Positions 17,386 to 26,347 of a stretch of DNA of 51,364 nt are shown here, piece after piece. The translations under genes and the position numbers were made by a program. This stretch comes from Halanaerobium sp. MA284_MarDTE_T2. GTDB lineage: Bacteria > Bacillota > Halanaerobiia > Halanaerobiales > Halanaerobiaceae. Every line of letters starts with the position of its first letter. Position 1 is the stretch's first letter. Location: assembly GCF_003337245.1 (NCBI RefSeq), contig NZ_QPJE01000016.1, positions 1 through 51,364 on the forward strand, read 5' to 3'. The notes beneath the pieces were generated by a model, which searched no databases, was not told where the DNA came from, and saw only the letters and a list, made by a program, of their open reading frames with translations.

Positions 17386-18210
17386 TTAAATATAGGGTGT
17401 TGCTGATGATTCGGGTTTAGCTCCAAGACTACCCAGAAGCTTCAAGCCAACTTCACGTGCAGCAACAATTGCCTGACGAACTGCTCCTGAATCTCCACTA
17501 AACTGCAGAATAACCTCATTGGTCAAGCTTGTACCTTCACTAGGACTTGCATATGCCACAACATCAATAGTAGCAGCTTTTACTGCAACATCAGCCATGA
17601 TAACTCCAATACCTGCTGGAGCACCAACTGTTATTCCAAATGCTTTACCTTCTGGAGCACCAAAAGCTGCATTCAAAGCTTTACTTGCTCTTGCAGTATA
17701 TTGAAATTCAAGATGACCGGCATCATTACCATAAACATCACCAAAAGTACGTTCAAGGTCTTCCAAAGCAACCTGAACTGCACGCCTGGCATCCGAAACT
17801 TCTTCAGCTCCAAAGATAATTAAGGACCCATGTCCGGCACCACCTTTGGTATCACGAGGAAGTTCAATTTTTACTATTTCAGTATTTGATGCCTTTACTG
17901 CTTCATCTGCTGCATAAATCTGAGGTCCTGCTCCAGTTCTACCACCAAAGACCCCTATTGAACGATATTTAGGATCAATACCCATTAATTTTCTTAAGTC
18001 TGGATCCACATTTGCAATGACCAGACCAATCGTATCTCCCATTGCTGTACCAATAAATTCAGTTACTTCATTAGCCAAATTCAAATTAAGCTCACCACCT
18101 TTATTATTTTTGTTTTTTTTGCTGTCTTCTTCTTTCTCAGCTGATGATTCAGCATTTTTAATTCTATTCACAACTTCATTAACTAAATCATTAATTTTGG
18201 TTTCTTCCAT
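17386..18210 (-). CDS. pduB: Tandem-BMC shell protein PduB
   Basis: A 274-residue trimeric shell protein with two BMC domains (about 48-150 and 160-265). The N-terminal extension (ETKINDLVNEVVNRIKNAES) is the part that in other systems links shell and cargo. It is followed by a Lys/Asn-rich linker. Seen: EFIGTAMGDTIGLVIANVDP, GVFGGRTGAGPQIYAADEAV, KGGAGHGSLIIFGAEEVSDA and FGITVGAPAGIGVIMADVAV. SD AGGAGGGTG precedes the ATG. It follows pduA by about 25 bases. Confidence 0.95.
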   Translation of the reverse strand: MEETKINDLVNEVVNRIKNAESSAEKEEDSKKNKNNKGGELNLNLANEVTEFIGTAMGDTIGLVIANVDPDLRKLMGIDPKYRSIGVFGGRTGAGPQIYAADEAVKASNTEIVKIELPRDTKGGAGHGSLIIFGAEEVSDARRAVQVALEDLERTFGDVYGNDAGHLEFQYTARASKALNAAFGAPEGKAFGITVGAPAGIGVIMADVAVKAATIDVVAYASPSEGTSLTNEVILQFSGDSGAVRQAIVAAREVGLKLLGSLGAKPESSATPYI

Positions 18211-18234
18211 ATTTTTTCACCCTCCTCTCCATTA

Positions 18235-18507
18235 TTATTCTGGTAGAAGTTTACTTACATCTTCATGGGGGCGTGGAATTACGTGTACAGAAACAACTTC
18301 ACCTACTTTTCCTGCTGCAGCTGCACCAGCATCGGTTGCTGCCTTGGTAGCTCCAACATCACCTCTTACCATGACTGTGATATAACCTGAACCAATCTTC
18401 TCATAACCAATCAACTTAACATTGGCTGCTTTAACCATAGCATCAGCTGCTTCAATTGCACCAACAAAGCCAATAGTTTCTACAAGTCCGAGTGCCTCTC
18501 TAGCCAT
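18235..18507 (-). CDS. pduA: BMC shell hexamer protein PduA, first gene of the pdu operon
   Basis: A 90-residue single-domain BMC protein forming facet hexamers with a small central pore. Seen: [60 protein letters not shown]. The ATG at 18507 is chosen because AAAGGAGG is 8 bases upstream; the GTG at 18516 overlaps the SD. It leads the operon, about 240 bases after a strong terminator, so the operon promoter should lie in 18517-18710. Confidence 0.96.
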   Translation of the reverse strand: MAREALGLVETIGFVGAIEAADAMVKAANVKLIGYEKIGSGYITVMVRGDVGATKAATDAGAAAAGKVGEVVSVHVIPRPHEDVSKLLPE

Positions 18508-18516
18508 GTATTGCAC

Positions 18517-18707
18517 CTCCTTTCACAAAAATAATATTAAAAAGCATACTAATCTTTTCACTAATCCCTTCACTCTCTTTACTTCACTCTCTCTAAATAT
18601 ATTAAAAAAAACTTTTATTTTACCTTGAAAATTTCTTGCACACTTAATGAAATTTTTTGATATTATTTTTTATATTTTGTATTTTATGAATATTAAAATT
18701 AATTTTG
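18517..18707 (-). promoter_or_regulatory. Presumed pdu operon promoter/leader region
   Basis: This is the only substantial gap upstream of pduA and follows a terminator, so the operon promoter must lie here if the operon is separately controlled. A TAAAAT resembling a -10 box sits in GGTAAAATAAAAG (transcribed strand, near 18618-18628), but I see no convincing -35. Downstream in the leader, AGAGAGTGAAG occurs twice with a 14-base period (18568-18578 and 18582-18592). I see no sigma-54 -24/-12 box and no cobalamin riboswitch. Confidence 0.4.
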
Positions 18708-18758
18708 CAAAAAAAGATGACAATTTTTTATCATTTAATGACAAAAAATTGTCATCTT
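18708..18758 (-). terminator. Strong rho-independent terminator after the AraC-type response regulator
   Basis: On the transcribed strand AAGATGACAATTTTTT pairs with AAAAAATTGTCATCTT, with further pairing of GTCAT/ATGAT inside, followed by seven T. It begins three bases after the regulator stop and separates regulator from pdu transcription. Confidence 0.9.
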
Positions 18759-18760
18759 GT

Positions 18761-20380
18761 CTAATTTCTATATTCTGAAGGAGATACTCCTTCGTATTTT
18801 TTGAAAACTTTGCTAAAATAACTTGGCTCACTATAGCCTACCTCTTTTGCAATACTGCCTATATTTGTATCTGTTTTGTTTAATTTTCTTTTTGCCTCTT
18901 CCATTCGCAGTCTTGTTATATATTCTTTAAATGTACAACCCATTTCTTTTTTAAAGAGCCTACTAAAATAGTGAGTGCTTAAATTTGCCGCCTTAGCAGC
19001 TTCGCAGAGGCTTATGTCCTCAGAATAATTGCTCTGCACATATTTTACACCATCATAAATTATCTTTTCTTTAAATTCTTCTCCCATATTATCTATCTTT
19101 TTATTTAACTGTTCTACCAGTGAATTCAACCAGCTTTTCAGCTGTTCAGGAGAATTTACTTTTAAAAGCTTTTGTGTATAATCATAATTGAGTGGAGAGA
19201 TTTCTTTAAACTGAGCTCCTGCCTCTACAGCAGAGCGGGACAGCACTCCCAGCAGTTCCAGCATTCTGGATTTAACAATCATGGAATCAAAATTTTCGTC
19301 TATCTGCCAGCTGTTAAATAGAGTACTTATAAGTTCAGGAAGCTGTGTGTTCTTTCTGGATTTTAATTTTTCTACCAGCATACATTCTATATCATATGGA
19401 TAACGGTCTTCTTCATAATCTGCATTTTTTATATCTTCCCAGTGAATGATAGAGCTGTCTCTGGCCAGAAGTGAATTTTTAATTGCCCCCAATGCCTCAT
19501 GATATGAGCGGTCCATCATTCTGGGGTCATCATAATAATTTCCAATTCCAATAGTAATTGTAAAATCTGTGTCTTTTATTACTTCCTCACACATTTCCTT
19601 ACCTATCTGCCTCAGCCAGCTTTTTATTTGACGCCCATATATTATTTCTTCTCCAAAATAAAGTATTACTATTTTATCACTTGTCATAGGAACAACCATT
19701 AATGATGAATATTTATTTTCAAAACCTTTGAGCACACTGAATACTTCTTTTTTCAGCATCTGCCTTTTTACTTCATCTTCATTTACTGTAAGCCGTGCAA
19801 ATTTATCTATATCTGCAATCATAACAGCTGAGGGAAGATCTCCAATATCAAAAAATTCTGTTCTACTTCTAACTTCTTCTACTGTATCTATATTAAGAAA
19901 AACAAGGTCAAATACAAAGGACATTTTTATATAGGGAACAATCATATCGAGTTTATCTTTCATCTCCTGCCGCCGCTGTTCCTCAGCTTTAACTGTTTTA
20001 ATCTGCTTTATCTGCTTAGCTACAACTTCTATAACTTTTTCGGGTTTTACAGGTTTTAAAAGATATTCTTTTATACCCAGATTTAAAGCCTGCTGTACAT
20101 ATTCAAATTCATCATAAGCAGTCAAAATAACAAATTTCACATCAGGCTGATCATCTTTAATCATTTTTACTGCTTTTAGTCCATCCATTCCCGGCATTTT
20201 GATATCCATAAAGATAATATCTGGTTCTGTATCATGGGCAAGTCTTACTGCTTCACGTCCATTTGCTGCATCAGCAATAATTTTTACATTATTGATATCA
20301 TCTCTAGTCTCTAAAATAATTCTTAGTGCTTTCCTTTCCAGATATTCATCATCTGCAACAAGTATTTTATACAACTTCAA
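18761..20380 (-). CDS. Response regulator, REC-AraC type (probable pdu activator)
   Basis: A 539-residue YesN-like response regulator. Residues 5-120 are a REC domain with acidic residues at DDE (10-12), phospho-acceptor Asp59 in FMDIKMPGMDG and the Lys of LLKPVKP. The middle part is unassigned and the C-terminus (about 435-537) is an AraC double helix-turn-helix (LSTHYFSRLFKKEMGCTFKE, VGYSEPSYFSKVFKKYEGVS). It lies directly after the PocR-domain kinase and upstream of pduA, so it most likely activates the pdu operon when diol is sensed. A TTG start is used with a GGGGGG SD. Confidence 0.9.
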   Translation of the reverse strand: MKLYKILVADDEYLERKALRIILETRDDINNVKIIADAANGREAVRLAHDTEPDIIFMDIKMPGMDGLKAVKMIKDDQPDVKFVILTAYDEFEYVQQALNLGIKEYLLKPVKPEKVIEVVAKQIKQIKTVKAEEQRRQEMKDKLDMIVPYIKMSFVFDLVFLNIDTVEEVRSRTEFFDIGDLPSAVMIADIDKFARLTVNEDEVKRQMLKKEVFSVLKGFENKYSSLMVVPMTSDKIVILYFGEEIIYGRQIKSWLRQIGKEMCEEVIKDTDFTITIGIGNYYDDPRMMDRSYHEALGAIKNSLLARDSSIIHWEDIKNADYEEDRYPYDIECMLVEKLKSRKNTQLPELISTLFNSWQIDENFDSMIVKSRMLELLGVLSRSAVEAGAQFKEISPLNYDYTQKLLKVNSPEQLKSWLNSLVEQLNKKIDNMGEEFKEKIIYDGVKYVQSNYSEDISLCEAAKAANLSTHYFSRLFKKEMGCTFKEYITRLRMEEAKRKLNKTDTNIGSIAKEVGYSEPSYFSKVFKKYEGVSPSEYRN

Positions 20381-20387
20381 CCCCCCA

Positions 20388-21608
20388 TTACTGTGTATTT
20401 TCAGCAGGTAGATTAATTTTAACTTCTGTTCCTTTCCCAGGACGGCTTTTTATATCAAGACCATATTTTTCTCCAAAATAATGCTGAAGTCTTTTGTGAA
20501 CATTGTTAACACCGATTCCCGTTATATGACTTTTTATTTTATCTTTGTTATTATCATATTTTAAGAGATTATTTAAAATATTTTTGTCCATACCAGCACC
20601 ATTATCTTCAACACAAATTATTACTTTATTACTTCTTCTATATCCTTTAACCCTGACAGTACCAGATTCCTGATCTTTTAAACCATGTATTATCGCATTT
20701 TCCAGCAGAGGCTGAATTGTAAGTAAAGGAATATTAATATTTAATATATTATCATCAATATCTATAATAAAATTATATTTATCTCCATAACGTTTGCGCT
20801 GAATGGTGAAATAATCCCGTACACAGCTGAGTTCTTCCTCCAATTTTACAACCTCTTCTATATTGCGAAGACTGTAGCGGAGTAGATCAGAAAGTGCATA
20901 AACAACTTCTTCTGTTTCTCTTGCATTTTCTATCAATGAAAGACGGGCAATAGAATTAAGCACATTAAAAAGAAAGTGTGGATTCACCTGTGACTGAAGA
21001 ACTTTTAATTCTTTTGTCCGCAAATGCTGTTCTAATTCCCTCCTTGTCCTCGACTCCTCTATCAATTCCTGTTGATAAATATTTACCAGACCCATTTCAG
21101 CAATATAATTTGCAGTAATGGAAAGAAATTCTGTTGCAGCAACAATTCTGCTTCTTGGAAGAATCTCAATTTTTTCAAAAGCTCTTTCCAGTTCTTTAAA
21201 ATTGATATCATAATCTTTTGTTTTTGCTTTTACTCTTGCAAATGTTTTTTCCCGGCCATCTTCTTCCAATATTATCTGACCACAGAGAATTGTTCCTATA
21301 AATCTGTTCTCAAGAATAATAGGTGCTGCCATATCTATCAGACCCGATTTGCATACATATGGTTTTGACTGACCTTCTTCTTTTGCTCTGATACCTCCCT
21401 GTGCATCTGATAATTTACAGTTCTGAAAACCCTTTTCACAGGAACGAACTGTATTACAAAATAATGTAAATTGGCTGCATTTTGTAACAGGTACTCCCTC
21501 TCTATTTACAATAACAGCCGCCAGCCCTGTAGCTTCTGCAAACTTATCCTGAATACTCTGAAGTACATCAATATTAATTATTTCTCGCAAGTTATAATCG
21601 TAATTAAT
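20388..21608 (-). CDS. PocR-domain sensor histidine kinase (LytS/YesM type)
   Basis: N-terminal PocR ligand domain (about 10-170) with the Cys-rich FTLFCNTVRSCEKGFQNCKL and PYVCKSGLIDMAAPI. PocR domains sense small diols or related compounds in pdu/cob regulators. It is followed by a His_kinase domain with the phospho-acceptor His in SQVNPHFLFNVLNSI and an HATPase (IPLLTIQPLLENAIIHGLKD, VEDNGAGM). No membrane segment is seen, so it is probably cytoplasmic. Start: AAGGAGGGG at 21615-21623 points to an ATT at 21606-21608 overlapping the mscS stop. A TTG at 21686 gives 26 more residues but has no SD and lies inside mscS. Confidence 0.88.
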   Translation of the reverse strand: MNYDYNLREIINIDVLQSIQDKFAEATGLAAVIVNREGVPVTKCSQFTLFCNTVRSCEKGFQNCKLSDAQGGIRAKEEGQSKPYVCKSGLIDMAAPIILENRFIGTILCGQIILEEDGREKTFARVKAKTKDYDINFKELERAFEKIEILPRSRIVAATEFLSITANYIAEMGLVNIYQQELIEESRTRRELEQHLRTKELKVLQSQVNPHFLFNVLNSIARLSLIENARETEEVVYALSDLLRYSLRNIEEVVKLEEELSCVRDYFTIQRKRYGDKYNFIIDIDDNILNINIPLLTIQPLLENAIIHGLKDQESGTVRVKGYRRSNKVIICVEDNGAGMDKNILNNLLKYDNNKDKIKSHITGIGVNNVHKRLQHYFGEKYGLDIKSRPGKGTEVKINLPAENTQ

Positions 21609-22728
21609 TTTCGCTCCCCTCCTTATTAATATCGGCAGATTTATAATCAGAGCTGTAATAATTTTCTCTGTCAGATAATTTATCAACTAAATGAATAGTC
21701 TGAGTAGGGAAGGCAAATCTTATTTCAGACTGATCAAATAGTTCTCTCAATTTGAAGTTTATCGTTTGCTGGATATCCATATAGACCTTATAATCACTGT
21801 CATTTATAAAATAAACTACCTGGTGGATAAGACTGAAGTTCCCATATTCACTAAAGTGAGCTCGAACAAACTCTGTTTTATCTATATCTTTAATGATAGA
21901 CTCCACCATTTCCGGTATCTGTTTTAACTTTTCCAACGGAGTATCATAAGTAACTCCAAAGCTAAAATTAATTCTCCTCCTCTGCATCCGCTTATAATTA
22001 TTTATCCTAGAATTCATAAGGTCGGTGTTGGAAATTACCAGCTGTTCTCCACTCAGACTTCTAATCCGCGTAGTTTTTATTCCTATATGCTCAATTGTTC
22101 CCTTATAGTCTCCCACAATAATAAAATCACCTACATCAAACGGCTTATCAAAAAAGATTGTAAAATAATTAAAAATATCTGCCAGAATAGTTTGAGCTGC
22201 AAATGCAACTGCAATACCTCCAATTCCAAGCCCGGTCATTAAACCTGTTATCTCAATATTTAAATTATCAAGTATAAAAAGCAGTGCTATAAACCAGATA
22301 ATCACCTTGATAAAAAATATTGAAGCACTAAACACCCTCTGCTGCTCTTCATTTACAACCTTTTTGCGCCAGTATTTTTTTAGGAAAAATAATATCACAT
22401 CTATAATAATTAAAACAGTAAAATATACCGATAGAATCAGCAGTATACTATTAATAACTCTGTTTATTTGCTTCATAATATTAAGCTGTGAAAGGCTCAA
22501 ATACAAAAGAATAATATAAAAAAGTGCATACCCCCTTTTTTTTATAATTTTCTGAAATAGTTCTGAAAAAGAGGAAGATATTCTATCGACCAGCTGACAG
22601 ATTTTAGTAAAAAAAACTCTGTCAAATATTTTGATGAATATATATCCAATTATTATAATAGCTGCCGAAGTTAAATAGTCAAAAAGAGAATTGGTTAATA
22701 TAATTGAACCCAACCTAAGATTATTCAT
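21604..22728 (-). CDS. MscS-family mechanosensitive channel
   Basis: A small-conductance mechanosensitive channel that releases solutes on osmotic downshock. 374 residues from the ATG at 22728 (SD AAGAGG; the GTG at 22735-22737 overlaps the SD). Four to five hydrophobic segments precede the MscS pore helix region GLGIGGIAVAFAAQTILADI and the beta domain FFDKPFDVGDFIIVGDYKGT, then GIKTTRIRSLSGEQLVISN. Its 3' end contains the SD for the PocR kinase, so the two are probably co-transcribed, which is odd for a channel and a diol sensor. Confidence 0.92.
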   Translation of the reverse strand: MNNLRLGSIILTNSLFDYLTSAAIIIIGYIFIKIFDRVFFTKICQLVDRISSSFSELFQKIIKKRGYALFYIILLYLSLSQLNIMKQINRVINSILLILSVYFTVLIIIDVILFFLKKYWRKKVVNEEQQRVFSASIFFIKVIIWFIALLFILDNLNIEITGLMTGLGIGGIAVAFAAQTILADIFNYFTIFFDKPFDVGDFIIVGDYKGTIEHIGIKTTRIRSLSGEQLVISNTDLMNSRINNYKRMQRRRINFSFGVTYDTPLEKLKQIPEMVESIIKDIDKTEFVRAHFSEYGNFSLIHQVVYFINDSDYKVYMDIQQTINFKLRELFDQSEIRFAFPTQTIHLVDKLSDRENYYSSDYKSADINKEGSEN

Positions 22729-22737
22729 TATTTCCAC

Positions 22738-23177
22738 CTCTTATAGTTTTAAATTAGCGATCCTGTCAGTTTTCTCTGTATTAATTCTTTCTGCTCAAAA
22801 CAGCTTTATCTATATCTAAATTATATCCTTCTAAAACCGAATTTAATCAGACAAAATAATGGCTAAATATCTTTTCCCTTCAATAAAGGGATCTTTTGCT
22901 GCATTTATTTTATTTCCCAAAGATTTTAAATCCATAATCTAAACCCATTTTATTCTCTACATATTATATTAAACATTTTTTTTATTAATCCTTTTTGTAA
23001 TGTCAAATTTTTATCATTAGTCAATTTATTTATTTTAACAAACGACATAGCAGAAAGCTAATAGAAAAATATCATCCTGAATATTTTGATTTTGAAAACT
23101 ATAAATAATAGTTCAATTTGAAATACTAAAAATTAGTAAGAATAAAACCGGACAAATGTCCTAAATGTTAAATCCTT
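22738..23177. other. Intergenic gap upstream of the MscS channel
   Basis: About 440 AT-rich bases. A possible 30-residue ORF on the minus strand lies at 22843-22935 (opens MDLKSLGNKINAAKDPF) but has only a weak SD. No RNA gene or clear promoter is recognised. It presumably holds the mscS-kinase-regulator promoter. Confidence 0.4.
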
Positions 23178-23208
23178 AAAAACAAAAAAAGACCCTCTTA
23201 ATAGGTCT
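23178..23208 (-). terminator. Terminator of ssrA
   Basis: AGACC and GGTCT (23190-23194 and 23204-23208) form a 5-bp stem, followed on the transcribed strand by seven T, then GTTTTT. It lies 24 bases past the tmRNA CCA end. Confidence 0.75.
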
Positions 23209-23231
23209 CTATATGTAAATATATTAATTTT

Positions 23232-23587
23232 TGGTGGAGGTGGTGGGAGTCGAACCCACGTACTGTATGGCTCACCCAGTAGTTTCTACGAACGTAGTCT
23301 GATTTTTATTTTCACAGCAGCAACTCCATCAGACAGGATTTACTGCTGCAAGCCTGTTTATTGTCCTGTCTTCCTACAGGCATCAGAAGACAGTTAGTCT
23401 GTTTTATATGACACCTGAGTTAACCCCACAGACAGGGGTCAGTCAGGCGTTAGCCACCTACGCGGCAGCTAAAGCGTAATTATTATCGTTTGCAGATAAT
23501 TTTAAGTTCCCAGTGTTTAACGAGTGAAAGGAACTCCTCGGTCCGCTTCTAAAGGGTTCACCATACAGGCGAAGCCAGAACACCCCC
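23232..23587 (-). ncRNA. ssrA: tmRNA (transfer-messenger RNA)
   Basis: The 5' end GGGGGTGTTCTGGCTTCGCC (from 23587) pairs with the 3' CACCTCC before ACCA as a 7-bp acceptor stem. The T-arm GGGTTCGACTCCC is at the 3' end, and CCA is encoded (23232-23234). The tag reading frame is at 23458-23493: resume codon GCA, then the sequence gives ANDNNYALAAA and TAG. It rescues stalled ribosomes together with SmpB, which is encoded just upstream, as in many Firmicutes. The tag has three terminal alanines after Leu where E. coli has two. Confidence 0.97.
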
Positions 23588-23633
23588 TGAATAAATTTAA
23601 TATTTCTACAGCATAATTATTATAACTTAAAGG

Positions 23634-24113
23634 TCAGGAAATGTCAAACCCTTTTTGTTTTCTTCTAAAAGCCTTTTCCATTTCCTTTTTTGCCGTCTCT
23701 TTTGCAATATCTCTCCGCTTATCATATTTTTGTTTACCTTTAGCAACAGCAAGCTCCACTTTGGCAATATTTCTTTTAAGATAAATACTCAGTGGTATGA
23801 GAGTATATCCCTTTTGAGTGGTATAACCAATCAATTTTCTAATCTCATTTTTGTGCAGAAGAAGTTTTCTTTTGCGCTCTGGATCATGATTAAATCTATT
23901 ACCCTGCTTATATGGGCTAATATGCATGTTATAGAGATACACTTCTCCTTCTTCAACCACAGCAAAACTGTCTTTTAAATTAACTCTGTGGTTTCTAATA
24001 GATTTAATCTCTGTACCTTTAAGTTTTATTCCGGCTTCATAGGTTTCTTCTACATAATAATCATGTCTGGCTTTTTTATTTCTTGCAATTACTTCAATAT
24101 TATCTCCAGGCAT
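23634..24113 (-). CDS. smpB: SsrA-binding protein SmpB
   Basis: A 159-residue beta-barrel RNA-binding partner of tmRNA for trans-translation. Seen: the N-terminal [62 protein letters not shown] and the C-terminal basic tail [20 protein letters not shown]. It lies 47 bases upstream of ssrA and downstream of rnr, the usual order. Confidence 0.97.
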   Translation of the reverse strand: MPGDNIEVIARNKKARHDYYVEETYEAGIKLKGTEIKSIRNHRVNLKDSFAVVEEGEVYLYNMHISPYKQGNRFNHDPERKRKLLLHKNEIRKLIGYTTQKGYTLIPLSIYLKRNIAKVELAVAKGKQKYDKRRDIAKETAKKEMEKAFRRKQKGFDIS

Positions 24114-24163
24114 TATTCTTCCTCCTTTCTGCAGTATACAGCATAAATTAGTAATTATCTTAT

Positions 24164-26302
24164 TTATTCTACCAGTTCAAAATCAAGTTCTCGTTCTTCT
24201 CTGTTAACTTTTACAACTTTTATTTTAACTTCATCACCAATACGGTAGATTTTTTTAGTTCTTTCCCCGATCAACCTGTACTGTTCACTTTCAAAATGGT
24301 AGTAATCATCTGTAAGTTCTCTAACATGTACCAACCCTTCAACAGTATTGTCTAATTTTACAAAAATTCCAAATCCTGTTATACCACTAATAATACCTTC
24401 AAATTCTTCTCCAACCTTATCTTCCATAAATTCTATCTTTTTAAGATCAACAGAATCCCGCTCTGCTTCCATGGCCCTTCTCTCCTGAAGAGAACTGTGA
24501 TCTGCAATTTTTGGTATTTTTCGCTCCAGCTCATGCTGACGCTCTTCAGTTAGATATCCTTCTGATATGGTCTCCTTAATAATACGATGTGCTATCAGGT
24601 CGGGATATCTCCTGATTGGTGAAGTAAAATGGGTATAATGATTAAGTCCAAGACCAAAGTGGCCTAAATTTTTGTCTGAATAAACAGCTTTTTTTAGAGA
24701 ACGAAGTAAAACTGTATCAATTATCCGCTCTTCAGATTTACCATCTACTTTTTCCAACATTTCCTGAAGCTCCCTTGGATGTACTCCATTACTGACACCT
24801 TTGAGGTGATAGCCAAAATTATGGATAAATTCATTGAATTCTTTCATCCGATCAATATCTGGCTGTTCATGTACCCGATAAATAAATGGGATTTCCCGCC
24901 ACGACATATCAGCAGCCACAACCTCGTTTGCTGCAATCATAAACTCTTCGATCAGCTGTTCTGGTATACCATGTCTTCTCTTCTTTAAGGCAACAGGCCT
25001 ACCATTTTCGTCCAGCTCCACCTTCACTTCCGGAAAATTAAAATCAATACTCCCTTCAGAAAATCTTTTTCTGCGCAATCTGCGGCGCAGATCATTCATT
25101 ATCTCAAGTTCTTCAATAAAATCACTGTATTCTTCTTTTAGTGATTTATTTCCCTCAACAAGTATTTCATAAACTTCATCATAAGTCAGCCTGTGATTAG
25201 ATCTGATAACACTTTTTATTATTTCATGATCAACAGCTTCTATACCATTTTCCCCACTCAATTTATAATCTATAAATACTGTTAGAGTTAATCTTTCAGC
25301 AGCCGGATTAAGGCTGCAGATACCATTAGATAATCTTGGTGGGAGCATTGGTATAACCCTGTCTACAAGATAAATGCTTGTTCCTCTCTCATATGCTTCA
25401 CGGTCTAAAACTTCATCTTCTCGTACATAGTGGCTGACATCTGCTATATGAACACCCAGCCGATATGTGCTGTTAGATATTTTTTCAATAGAAACAGCAT
25501 CATCCAGATCTTTTGCATCATCACCATCAATAGTTACAAGTTTTAAATCGCGCAGGTCAACCCGCTCCTCATCTTCTTCGAGAACAGAAAGATCTACTTT
25601 ATCTGGTATAGATTCGGCAGCAGAAAGAACATCCTGAGGAAAATCTCCTGGCAGATCAAGCTGACGTATAATAGCTTCAATATCCACACCTGGCTCATCT
25701 TTAAAACCAAGAATTTCTATTATTTCACCTTCTGGATTCCTGTTTTTTTCGGGCCATTTTTTTATTTTTGCTACTACTTTTTGTCCATCTCTGGCATTTT
25801 TTAAACCTCCAGGTGGAATAAAAATATCATTACAAATTCGCTGATTATCGGGGATGAGAAAAGCATAATTTTTATATTTTTCCAGATTACCAACAACTTT
25901 TTTGTTCACTCTTTCAATTATTTCTGCAATTTCTCCTTCTTTATTTTTACCCCTCCTTGAACGAATAAGATGAACAAATACTTTATCATTATGCATGGCG
26001 CCATTCATATTTTCGGAAGCTATAAATATATCTTCCTGTTCTGGATCATCAGGAATTAAAAATCCATTACCTGATGCTATTTTTTCTACTCTTCCACCTA
26101 TTAGATCAAATTTTTCTGGAACTCCATACTGTCCAGATGAATTTTTGTAAAGCAGACCTTCATTTAGAAGTTCTGATATTAGTTCATCAAAAATTAATTT
26201 TTGGTCTTTGGATATATCAAACTCTTTATATATTTCCTCTCTGCTGATTGGACGGTGAACATTTTTTCGCAGATGTGATAACAGTTCTTTTCTGGCACTC
26301 AT
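24164..26302 (-). CDS. rnr: Ribonuclease R
   Basis: A processive 3'-5' exoribonuclease that degrades structured RNA and assists trans-translation. 712 residues: N-terminal winged-helix-like region (1-60), two cold-shock domains (about 62-220), RNB catalytic domain from about 250 with [19 protein letters not shown] and the later [12 protein letters not shown], and a C-terminal S1 domain (about 630-712) with [20 protein letters not shown]. Position upstream of smpB-ssrA is the conserved Firmicute arrangement. Confidence 0.97.
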   Translation of the reverse strand: MSARKELLSHLRKNVHRPISREEIYKEFDISKDQKLIFDELISELLNEGLLYKNSSGQYGVPEKFDLIGGRVEKIASGNGFLIPDDPEQEDIFIASENMNGAMHNDKVFVHLIRSRRGKNKEGEIAEIIERVNKKVVGNLEKYKNYAFLIPDNQRICNDIFIPPGGLKNARDGQKVVAKIKKWPEKNRNPEGEIIEILGFKDEPGVDIEAIIRQLDLPGDFPQDVLSAAESIPDKVDLSVLEEDEERVDLRDLKLVTIDGDDAKDLDDAVSIEKISNSTYRLGVHIADVSHYVREDEVLDREAYERGTSIYLVDRVIPMLPPRLSNGICSLNPAAERLTLTVFIDYKLSGENGIEAVDHEIIKSVIRSNHRLTYDEVYEILVEGNKSLKEEYSDFIEELEIMNDLRRRLRRKRFSEGSIDFNFPEVKVELDENGRPVALKKRRHGIPEQLIEEFMIAANEVVAADMSWREIPFIYRVHEQPDIDRMKEFNEFIHNFGYHLKGVSNGVHPRELQEMLEKVDGKSEERIIDTVLLRSLKKAVYSDKNLGHFGLGLNHYTHFTSPIRRYPDLIAHRIIKETISEGYLTEERQHELERKIPKIADHSSLQERRAMEAERDSVDLKKIEFMEDKVGEEFEGIISGITGFGIFVKLDNTVEGLVHVRELTDDYYHFESEQYRLIGERTKKIYRIGDEVKIKVVKVNREERELDFELVE

Positions 26303-26347
26303 TAATAATCATCCCCAATCTTTTTGTAAGCAAAAAATAGACAGAAC

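Noticed and set aside
18517-18707. Cobalamin riboswitch or sigma-54 promoter ahead of pduA
   Set aside because: No B12-box-like sequence and no GG-N10-GC type -24/-12 element could be found by eye.
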